In this document: positions 6,907 through 12,083 of the stretch, one piece after another
Layout: each line of letters starts with the position of its first letter
How positions within the stretch are numbered: position 1 is the first letter of the stretch
Assembly (NCBI GenBank): GCA_015492915.1
Contig: WGED01000302.1
Span: forward strand, 1 to 12,083
Direction: 5' to 3'
DNA length: 12,083 bases
DNA from: Cyclobacteriaceae bacterium
GTDB taxonomy: Bacteria > Bacteroidota > Bacteroidia > Cytophagales > Cyclobacteriaceae
Notes under the pieces: model-generated
What the model was told of the DNA's origin: nothing
The model's database searches: none
Seen by the model: only the letters and a program-made list of their open reading frames with translations
Made by a program: the position numbers and the translations under genes

Positions 6907-6924
6907 AGCGGTTTAAGTTTGGCC

Positions 6925-6955
6925 ACAAGATAATGAATTTTCGATATTAATTCAA
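6925..6955 (-). promoter_or_regulatory. Weak candidate promoter for the Crp/Fnr gene
   Basis: On the minus strand a TTG (6955-6953) is followed after 20 nt by TATCTTGT (6932-6925), which matches TAnnTTTG at four of six fixed positions. Spacing to the TTG start at 6906 gives a leader of about 15 nt. The 171-bp gap between menA and this gene (6907-7077) is otherwise AT-rich, with no gene or strong terminator that I can see. Confidence 0.2.
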
Positions 6956-7077
6956 TTGAGCACGAGCTCTCTTCCCTCTTCTTTGATCTTATGATTATGT
7001 CAGAAAAAGGAACTATTTATCACTTAATTATACGAAGAATCACCTGTTTGGAGGATAGTTACACTGGATTTTGGCCT

Positions 7078-7977
7078 TCAGATCATATTTCCGACGCCGA
7101 ATAATAAAATGAAAACGAGGGTGCTCAGCGCCATTTGCCTGAGCAGAGGGTCCAATCCGACAGCGTCATGGGTTTCTTGCACTTTTACGGCGTTGATGAT
7201 CAGCAAGGGCACTGATAGCAGGAATAACCATTGTGTGATGGTAGAATAATGAGTAGCAACGTAAATGCTCGCTGAGAGAATTGCCATAATGATGAGAATC
7301 CAGTGATAAAGGACTGCCTTCTTCCTGCCGACACGAACGGGGATCGATTTTTTCCCCGCTTTTTTGTCAGAATCAATGTCTCTGATGTTGTTGATGTTAA
7401 GTACGGCGACGGCCAGTAATCCGGTGCTCAGCGCGGGCAATATGGTGGAGACATTGAAGGTGCCTGTGTGACAGAAATAAGTACCCGAAACGCCGGCAAA
7501 TCCAAAGAATATCAGCACGAAAACATCTCCCAGCCCTGCATAGCCGTATGGATTTTTACCCATTGTATATTTGACGGCAGCGACAATGGCCATTAAACCG
7601 AGGATGAGAAGCATGAAAAAGGCTGGCTGGAACGATGGAAATGCCAGGTAGAGCAGCCAGAGGCCACAGACTAACGAGAGCAACGCAAAGAAATATATTG
7701 CTTTTTTCATAGCGACAGGGGTGATGATCCCCGACTGCACCGCTCTTGCCGGGCCTGAACGATCTGCATGGTCTGCGCCGTGCTGTGTGTCGCCGTAGTC
7801 GTTGGCAAGGTTTGAGAGAATCTGCAATGATACGGTGGTGGCTGATGCAAGTAAAAACACAGACCAGCGTAACTTGCCTTCAAAAGCAGCAAGGAAGCTG
7901 CCCATCCCGATGCTGGCCAATGCCAGTGGCAAAGTGCGCAGCCTGAAAGCCTGTATCCATGCTTTTATGTTACCCAT
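7078..7977 (-). CDS. menA: 1,4-dihydroxy-2-naphthoate polyprenyltransferase
   Basis: This 299-residue UbiA-superfamily integral membrane prenyltransferase attaches the polyprenyl side chain to 1,4-dihydroxy-2-naphthoate to give demethylmenaquinone, the membrane step of menaquinone synthesis. It shows the first Asp-rich motif NDYGD (59-63) followed by the MenA-typical RSGPARAVQSG (73-83), the second motif NNIRDIDSD (196-204) with KKAGKKSIPVRVG, and about eight hydrophobic segments. Length is normal for the family. It begins 13 nt after the argS stop, so the two are probably co-transcribed. Other men genes are not in the window. Menaquinone dependence fits Bacteroidota respiration and sits well beside an FNR-like regulator, though that link is only positional. 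Confidence 0.93.
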   Translation of the reverse strand: MGNIKAWIQAFRLRTLPLALASIGMGSFLAAFEGKLRWSVFLLASATTVSLQILSNLANDYGDTQHGADHADRSGPARAVQSGIITPVAMKKAIYFFALLSLVCGLWLLYLAFPSFQPAFFMLLILGLMAIVAAVKYTMGKNPYGYAGLGDVFVLIFFGFAGVSGTYFCHTGTFNVSTILPALSTGLLAVAVLNINNIRDIDSDKKAGKKSIPVRVGRKKAVLYHWILIIMAILSASIYVATHYSTITQWLFLLSVPLLIINAVKVQETHDAVGLDPLLRQMALSTLVFILLFGVGNMI

Positions 7978-7990
7978 TTAGCTTTCTTCT

Positions 7991-9781
7991 TTACATCCTG
8001 TCAGGCACCTTGATGCCGAGCAGGCTCATCGATTCCCTGATAGCCCTGCCCACCTGCACCGACAGCGCCACCTTGAATTTTTTGTAATTCTCATCCTCTT
8101 CTTTGAGAATGGGCTCCTCCGTGTAAAATCTGTTGTATTCTTTTGCGAGGTCGTAGGCAAACTGGGCGATAACGGCCGGTGTGTAATTCTCCGCTGCTTC
8201 ATGGAGCAATTGTTCGTAATTTTCCATCATGAAAATTATGGGGCGGACAGTCTCATGACATTCCGTTATTTTTTTTACGTCAAAATCATCGTAAGTCACG
8301 CCATCCTGCTCCGCCTTTCTCCTGATCGCCGCAATACGCGCGTGCGTGTATTGGATGAACGGCCCCGTATTGCCATGAAACTGGATCGATTCTTCGGGAT
8401 TGAACAGCATTCGCTTTTTGGGGTCCACCTTGAGCAAGAAATATTTGAGGGCGCCCAGCCCCAGCACTTCATAGAGTTCGTTGGCCTGCTCTTCGGTGAA
8501 TCCGTCGATCTTACCGAGTTCGAGGGTATGTTTTTTAGCTGTGGCTGCCATTTCGTCCATCAGGTCATCGGCATCCACGACCGTTCCTTCACGCGATTTC
8601 ATCTTGCCGCTCGGCAGATCGACCATGCCGTAGGAGAGGTGGTATAGTCCGTCGGCATAGGGCCTCCCCAGCTTTTTCAATAATTTGAACAGCACGTTGA
8701 AATGATAATCCTGTTCATTGCCCACCACATACACCGACTTGTCGTAATGGTAATCTTCGTACTTCAGGTCTGCGGTGCCGAGGTCCTGAGTCATATATAC
8801 CGAGGTGCCGTCGGCGCGTAAGAGCAACTTTTCGTCCAGGCCTTCATCGGAAAGATCGGCCCAAACCGAGCCGTCGTCTTTTTTATAAAACAATCCCTTC
8901 TTCAGACCCTCTTCCACGATTTTCTTACCGAGCAGATAAGTTTCGGATTCGTGATAGATCTTATCGAAACTGACACCCATACGCCTGTAAGTAATGTCGA
9001 AGCCTTCGTACACCCAATTATTCATCTTTTTCCATAGCGCTACCACCTCTTCCTTGCCCGATTCCCAGTCACGCAGCATTTCCTGGGCTGCCTTTATCAG
9101 AGGCGCTTCTTTTGCAGCTTCCTCCTCAGGCATGCCGGTTTCTACCAGTTCGGTTACCTGCTTTTTGTATTCCTGATCAAATTTCACATAATACTTTCCG
9201 ATGAGGTGGTCACCCTTGATGCCGGCGCTTTCGGGCGTCTCGCCATGACCGAATTTCAGATAGGCGAGCATTGACTTACAGATATGAATGCCCCGGTCAT
9301 TTACGAGATTGACTTTCTCGACTTTATATCCGGCAGCTTCGAGGATCATCGACACCGAATAGCCGAGGAAGTTATTGCGCAGGTGGCCAAGATGCAGGGG
9401 TTTGTTGGTGTTGGGTGAAGAAAACTCCACAACCACCAGCTTGCCGTTCAAGGGTAATCTGCCGAAGTTTTCGTTATTGTACGTCTTGCTGAAGCGTTCC
9501 AGCCAGGTGTCAAGGCTGACCGACAGGTTGAGGAAGCCTTTCACCGCATTGAAGTCTCCTATGACTTTTGAGGTATTTTTCAGGGCTTCACCCACCAGGC
9601 GGGCGGTCTCTTCCGGATGTTTTTTGGAATACCGCGCTACCGGAAATGTTACGAAAGTGTAATCACCCTCAAATTCTTTGCGTGTCGGCAAAAGGTTCAG
9701 TTCTTTTTCAGACAAAGTATGTCCGAACAAATGCTGAAAAGCCTCCCTGATTTCCTCCTGAATAATATGGCCTAAGTTCAT
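7991..9781 (-). CDS. argS: Arginyl-tRNA synthetase
   Basis: This is a 596-residue class Ia synthetase that charges tRNA-Arg in the cytosol. The N-terminal domain (about 1-110) matches the Arg-tRNA synthetase N-terminal recognition domain. The HIGH signature is HLGH (130-133) after SSPNTNKPLH, and the KMSKS equivalent is GKMKSREGT (392-400). The C-terminal anticodon-binding DALR domain runs from about 475 to the typical ending LLGIKVPDRM. I chose ATG 9781 because a TTG 20 codons upstream would add a stretch unlike the family N-terminus, overlap the candidate promoter and exceed the usual length of about 595 residues. It is followed 13 nt later by menA and transcribed divergently from the decarboxylase gene. 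Confidence 0.96.
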   Translation of the reverse strand: MNLGHIIQEEIREAFQHLFGHTLSEKELNLLPTRKEFEGDYTFVTFPVARYSKKHPEETARLVGEALKNTSKVIGDFNAVKGFLNLSVSLDTWLERFSKTYNNENFGRLPLNGKLVVVEFSSPNTNKPLHLGHLRNNFLGYSVSMILEAAGYKVEKVNLVNDRGIHICKSMLAYLKFGHGETPESAGIKGDHLIGKYYVKFDQEYKKQVTELVETGMPEEEAAKEAPLIKAAQEMLRDWESGKEEVVALWKKMNNWVYEGFDITYRRMGVSFDKIYHESETYLLGKKIVEEGLKKGLFYKKDDGSVWADLSDEGLDEKLLLRADGTSVYMTQDLGTADLKYEDYHYDKSVYVVGNEQDYHFNVLFKLLKKLGRPYADGLYHLSYGMVDLPSGKMKSREGTVVDADDLMDEMAATAKKHTLELGKIDGFTEEQANELYEVLGLGALKYFLLKVDPKKRMLFNPEESIQFHGNTGPFIQYTHARIAAIRRKAEQDGVTYDDFDVKKITECHETVRPIIFMMENYEQLLHEAAENYTPAVIAQFAYDLAKEYNRFYTEEPILKEEDENYKKFKVALSVQVGRAIRESMSLLGIKVPDRM

Positions 9782-9803
9782 GCTTTCATGTGTTTCAAAA
9801 ACA

Positions 9804-9833
9804 AAAAAGTAATTGTTTTTTAAGGGTTGCAAA
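9804..9833 (-). promoter_or_regulatory. Candidate argS promoter
   Basis: On the minus strand TTTG (9833-9830) is followed after 18 nt by TACTTTTT (9811-9804), matching TTTG / TAnnTTTG with one change in the last base. The -7 box ends 22 nt before the argS ATG at 9781. It falls in the intergenic stretch between argS and the divergent decarboxylase gene. Confidence 0.35.
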
Positions 9834-9841
9834 GATTGCAA
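9827..9841. repeat. TTGCAA repeat pair in the divergent argS / decarboxylase control region
   Basis: TTGCAA occurs at 9827-9832 and again at 9836-9841, separated by AGA. Each copy is self-palindromic, so the pair is both a direct and an inverted repeat. A further ATTGCA is present at 9854-9859. The pair overlaps the possible -33 element of argS and sits about 45 bp upstream of the decarboxylase ATG. It could be an operator shared by both genes, but no regulator is identified. Confidence 0.35.
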
Positions 9842-9882
9842 AATAATGCCAATATTGCACCGCTTAAATTAAAAATACCTCG

Positions 9883-11271
9883 ATGAAGCGGTATGAGGAT
9901 CTGATTTCACAAACCTTCGAATTTCCCAACGAAGAGTTCAGGGTCAAAAATAACGAGTTGTATTTTCATGACATCCCGTTGATGGATGTGATCAAGGAGC
10001 ATGGCACACCCCTGAAAATCAGCTATTTGCCCAAGATCGGGCAAAACATCACAAAGGCGACGGAGATGTTCAGGAATGCCATGAAAAAGCACCGTTACAA
10101 GGAGGAATACCTGTATTGCTATTGCACCAAGTCTTCACACTTCAGCTTTGTCATCGAAGAGACGCTCCGCAACGGATCGCACCTCGAAACGTCATCGGCC
10201 TACGACCTGGAAATTGTACGAAAACTTCATGAAAAGGAGTTAATAGACAAAGACATTATTATTGTGTGCAACGGCTTTAAGCGACCGCTGTACAAGCAAT
10301 ACATTGCGGAAATCATCAATGAAGGATTTGAAAACTGCATCCCCGTGCTCGACAATCTGAAGGAGATCGACTACTACCTGGAAAATATAGCCAAACCGTT
10401 TGAGGTTGGTATAAGGGTAGCTGCTGACGAGGAGCCTAATTTTGAGTTTTACACATCGAGGCTTGGGGTGCGATACAATGACGTGAACCGCCTTTATGAA
10501 GAGAAAATCAAGGGACGGGAGAATGTTAAGCTCAAAATGCTTCATTTTTTCATTCACTGGGGCATTAGCGACACAGCTTATTACTGGAGCGAATTGAGCC
10601 GGTTTATTTTCAAATATTGTGAGCTGAAGAAAATCTGCGATGACCTGGACACTATTGATATAGGCGGAGGGTTTCCCATCAAGACATCCATGCAATTTGA
10701 GTTTGATTATGAGTACATGGTTGATCAGATTGTGCAGAATATCAAATGGATATGCGACAAAAACCATGTGCCCGTGCCAAAGATCATGACAGAATTCGGT
10801 ACGTACACAGTAGGGGAGAGCGGCGCCACCATTTATTCGATTCTGGACACCAAGCTGCAGAACGACAAGGAACTTTGGTACATGATCGACGGATCGTTCA
10901 TCACCCATCTGCCCGATTCTTACGGCTTGAATCAAAAATACATCATGCTGGCCATCAACAACTGGGACAAGCTGTATCATAAAGTGAATCTCGGCGGCCT
11001 TACCTGCGACAGCCTCGACTATTACAATTCCGAAGCGCACTCATCCGAGGTGTTTTTGCCGATGATCGATAACGGTGAACCGTTGTATATCGGCTTTTTC
11101 CATACAGGAGCCTACCAGGAGTCAATCGGCGGTTACGGTGGATTGCAGCACTGCCTCATTCCTCAGCCGAAACACATTATCATTGACAGAAAAGAAAACG
11201 GAGAGTTGGTCACCACGGTATTTTCCGAAGAACAAACCAGCGAGTCGATGATCAGGCTGCTGGGATATTGA
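9883..11271 (+). CDS. Fold-III PLP-dependent decarboxylase, probable short-form arginine decarboxylase
   Basis: This 462-residue member of the Orn/DAP/Arg decarboxylase group 2 family has an alanine-racemase-like PLP barrel plus a C-terminal beta domain. The PLP lysine is Lys83 in YCYCTKSSH, SSAYDLEIV (104-112) follows the usual SxxE/D-L pattern, the ring-stacking His is probably His225 in FIHWG, the phosphate-binding Gly loop is IGGGFP (260-265), and GGLTCDSLDYY (371-381) carries the Cys-Asp pair of the partner active site. The usual EPGR is TEFGTY, with E304 kept and Arg replaced. Bacteroidota proteins of this length and style are annotated as arginine decarboxylase (arginine to agmatine and CO2, polyamine synthesis), and I recall agmatinase often lying next to them. 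No agmatinase follows here, so the substrate is an inference. It is divergent from argS, 101 bp apart. Confidence 0.8.
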   Translation: MKRYEDLISQTFEFPNEEFRVKNNELYFHDIPLMDVIKEHGTPLKISYLPKIGQNITKATEMFRNAMKKHRYKEEYLYCYCTKSSHFSFVIEETLRNGSHLETSSAYDLEIVRKLHEKELIDKDIIIVCNGFKRPLYKQYIAEIINEGFENCIPVLDNLKEIDYYLENIAKPFEVGIRVAADEEPNFEFYTSRLGVRYNDVNRLYEEKIKGRENVKLKMLHFFIHWGISDTAYYWSELSRFIFKYCELKKICDDLDTIDIGGGFPIKTSMQFEFDYEYMVDQIVQNIKWICDKNHVPVPKIMTEFGTYTVGESGATIYSILDTKLQNDKELWYMIDGSFITHLPDSYGLNQKYIMLAINNWDKLYHKVNLGGLTCDSLDYYNSEAHSSEVFLPMIDNGEPLYIGFFHTGAYQESIGGYGGLQHCLIPQPKHIIIDRKENGELVTTVFSEEQTSESMIRLLGY

Positions 11272-11279
11272 GCACCATG

Positions 11280-11310
11280 AAAAAAAGGCTATTTTCTCAC
11301 AGCTTTTTTT
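11280..11310 (+). terminator. Probable intrinsic terminator of the decarboxylase gene
   Basis: Seven A residues plus GGCT (11280-11290) can pair with AGC plus seven T residues (11301-11310), leaving one bulged G and a 10-nt loop. The right arm doubles as a U-tract. The stem starts 9 nt after the TGA stop. It is A/T-rich, so it may be modest in strength. Its final T residues touch the left end of the inverted-repeat element. Confidence 0.5.
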
Positions 11311-11361
11311 AACCCAAAATTCTCACCAGGATTTCGTTAAAAGAGGTTAAAGTACAACTTG

Positions 11362-11377
11362 TCCCGCCGGGGCGGGA
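11362..11377. repeat. GC-rich hairpin inside the inverted-repeat element
   Basis: TCCCGCC (11362-11368) and GGCGGGA (11371-11377) are perfect inverted repeats around GG, which can fold as a 6-bp stem with a 4-nt loop. It is the only strongly GC-rich patch in an AT-rich gap. No U-tract follows on either strand, so it is unlikely to be an intrinsic terminator. It may be a REP-like structural core of the element. Confidence 0.6.
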
Positions 11378-11379
11378 AG

Positions 11380-11456
11380 AAAATCAGCACGTTTGATGAG
11401 GAGGCATAATGCACTTTTATGGTGACGAATCAAACGTGAACGAAGTGCCTGATTTT
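11380..11456 (+). repeat. Long interrupted stem-loop inside the element, presenting an SD and ATG in its loop
   Basis: The left arm AAAATCAG plus CACGTTTGAT (11380-11397) is contiguous. Its complements are ATCAAACGTG (11429-11438) and CTGATTTT (11449-11456), separated by a 10-nt bulge. The 31-nt apical loop (11398-11428) holds GAGGAGG and the ATG of a 19-codon ORF. The pairing suggests RNA- or DNA-level structure under selection, but the coding strand is not proven. Confidence 0.5.
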
Positions 11457-11468
11457 GAAGTAATTTAA
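11409..11468 (+). CDS. Possible 19-residue acidic microprotein within the inverted-repeat element
   Basis: The ORF runs from ATG 11409 to TAA 11466-11468 and encodes MHFYGDESNVNEVPDFEVI. It is preceded by GAGGAGG (11398-11404) at a 4-nt spacing, the strongest Shine-Dalgarno match I found in the window and notable because Bacteroidota genes usually lack one. The peptide is acidic (two Asp and four Glu, no Lys or Arg), with no signal peptide or membrane segment. The SD and ATG lie in the loop of a 10-bp stem. It could equally be chance inside a structured non-coding repeat. I do not recognise any family. Confidence 0.25.
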   Translation: MHFYGDESNVNEVPDFEVI

Positions 11469-11524
11469 ACTCGGAATAGAAAGGTTATTGAGAATTTTGG
11501 GTTAAATGCAGTTTTGACGGGGGG

Positions 11525-11920
11525 TCAGCGCTCTTTGATCTTCATGTCAATGATACCGGTATCCAGCATTTTGAAGAGGTTCTTTTTGCGTTTGTACAGC
11601 TCTTTGGCTTCTTTCTCTGTTTTGAGCATGTACACCATAATGTCCTCGATTTGATTTCTGCTGTCGGGCCAGGTCTTTTCAAGTGCCGCTTCGAAATCGG
11701 AGATGAGTTCCGGTTCGGCATTCACCAGGCTGAAGGGGTCGTCAAATGCTACTTTGAAAATATTGGTCAGAATCACCTTTTTCTCATGGCCCGGCAGGGC
11801 AGGGAAGCCTGATTTGCAAGGGGCTTCGATCAGGACATACCGCACATTGTCATCTTTTGCCTCACCGGCAGGCCCCGCATAGAAATGAAGCAACAACAGG
11901 ATAGTGAAAAGTGCTTTCAT
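11525..11920 (-). CDS. Small secreted protein of unknown function
   Basis: This 131-residue protein starts at ATG 11920. Residues 1-21 form a Sec signal peptide (MKALFTILLLLHFYAGPAGEA), probably cleaved after AGEA, leaving a soluble mature part of about 110 residues with a single cysteine (Cys35). The last 50 residues are rich in Lys and Glu and predicted helical (LKTEKEAKELYKRKKNLF). I do not recognise a family. The composition and signal look like a real gene, as does its placement with about 110 bp of upstream sequence shared with the divergent gene at 12031. It is convergent with the decarboxylase gene, the inverted-repeat element lying between their ends. A periplasmic role is likely and nothing more specific can be said. 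Confidence 0.75.
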   Translation of the reverse strand: MKALFTILLLLHFYAGPAGEAKDDNVRYVLIEAPCKSGFPALPGHEKKVILTNIFKVAFDDPFSLVNAEPELISDFEAALEKTWPDSRNQIEDIMVYMLKTEKEAKELYKRKKNLFKMLDTGIIDMKIKER

Positions 11921-11982
11921 GATTTTTCTTTAATTTTATACAATTTCATAAGTAAAAACAAAACGAAAAAGTTCGGAATAAA

Positions 11983-12004
11983 ATATGATTTTACCAGATC
12001 ATAT
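11983..12004. promoter_or_regulatory. Inverted repeat in a divergent promoter region
   Basis: ATATGAT (11983-11989) and ATCATAT (11998-12004) are perfect 7-bp inverted repeats around an 8-nt spacer. They lie between the divergent genes starting at 11920 and 12031, a natural operator position. The half-site core TGAT/ATCA resembles the dyads upstream of the usp operon, but the spacer is 8 nt rather than 4, so a simple FNR-type site is not supported. Confidence 0.3.
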
Positions 12005-12030
12005 AAAAAACCACAACCAACAAACCGATT

Positions 12031-12083
12031 ATGTTCGACAACTACGAAGATATATTCAATAAGCGGGGGAATGAGTATAATTT
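12031..12083 (+). CDS. Start of an unidentified gene, truncated by the window end
   Basis: ATG 12031 opens a frame that stays open to the last base, giving MFDNYEDIFNKRGNEYN. An AT-rich leader with no in-frame start before it, and the divergent layout with the secreted-protein gene, support a real 5' end. The opening F-N-x-R-G-x-x-Y pattern reminds me of the N-terminus of some Bacteroidota class I SAM-dependent methyltransferases, but 17 residues are too few to assign a function. Confidence 0.5.
   Translation, partial: MFDNYEDIFNKRGNEYN

Larger units (their letters stand above)
11308..11506. mobile_element. MITE-like element with 18-bp perfect terminal inverted repeats
   Basis: TTTAACCCAAAATTCTCA (11308-11325) and TGAGAATTTTGGGTTAAA (11489-11506) are exact reverse complements bounding 199 bp with no transposase. 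The TTAA at each edge (11309-11312 and 11502-11505) may be a target-site duplication, leaving 13-bp ends that begin CCC. Inside are a GC-rich hairpin, a long stem pair and a small ORF behind a strong Shine-Dalgarno sequence. It occupies a convergent intergenic gap, a common harbour for such elements. Multi-copy status cannot be seen from one window. Confidence 0.6.

Noticed and set aside
6991..7104. Plus-strand 37-codon ORF between menA and the Crp/Fnr gene
   Set aside because: It has no ribosome site and no recognisable motif, and its last 27 bases run into the 3' end of menA on the other strand. Most likely chance.
9782..9841. Alternative TTG start for arginyl-tRNA synthetase 20 codons upstream
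   Set aside because: It adds residues unlike the family N-terminus, overlaps the promoter-like boxes, and exceeds the normal family length.
10240..11040. Long open frame (266 codons) on the minus strand, opposite the decarboxylase gene
   Set aside because: It lies entirely antisense to a well-conserved enzyme, starts with a weak context and shows no domain, signal or motif. It is explained by codon bias of the real gene.
11278..11313. Eleven-codon ORF (MKKRLFSHSFF) just after the decarboxylase, ending at the edge of the inverted-repeat element
   Set aside because: It looks like the start of a signal peptide cut off by an insertion, but it coincides with the A-run/T-run terminator stem and no continuation is found beyond the element.

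Overview
The window looks like ordinary chromosome of a Bacteroidota bacterium, most likely of the Cytophagales group. The signs are a type IX secretion (T9SS) C-terminal sorting domain on a large BNR-repeat protein, a menaquinone-pathway MenA, a short fold-III arginine decarboxylase of the kind seen in this phylum, weak Shine-Dalgarno signals, and promoter-like matches to the phylum's TTG / TAnnTTTG pattern. The genus cannot be fixed from the sequence alone.

Layout. Positions 1-3928 (+ strand) hold envelope or export genes: the tail of a protein with a CarboxypepD_reg/CNA-B-like domain, a 946-residue Asp-box protein with a lipobox-like N-terminus and a T9SS tail, and a TPR lipoprotein. Positions 3925-6906 (- strand) hold a stress block. 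A Crp/Fnr regulator is followed by a 180-bp regulatory gap, then a tight run of two tandem-domain universal stress proteins and a SUI1/YciH-like factor, with gaps of 10 and 11 nt. The gap carries two copies of the FNR-type dyad ATGAT-N4-ATCAT, centred exactly 22 bp apart, a third larger palindrome, and a good promoter. Positions 7078-9781 (- strand) hold argS and menA, 13 nt apart. Divergent from argS, across about 100 bp, is a PLP-dependent decarboxylase of the arginine/ornithine/DAP family (9883-11271, +).

Downstream of the decarboxylase, in a convergent gap, lies a 199-bp element with 18-bp perfect terminal inverted repeats. It has internal hairpins and a 19-codon ORF behind a strong Shine-Dalgarno sequence, and resembles a MITE or mobile intergenic repeat. 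After it come a small secreted protein of unknown function (-) and the first 17 codons of another gene (+) that runs off the window.

How it fits together. The best-supported regulatory story is that an FNR-family sensor controls the adjacent usp-usp-SUI1 operon through the tandem boxes, linking low-oxygen or redox stress to stress-protein synthesis and translation initiation. The most unusual sequence is the inverted-repeat element at 11308-11506. No tRNA, rRNA, CRISPR array or intact transposase was seen.
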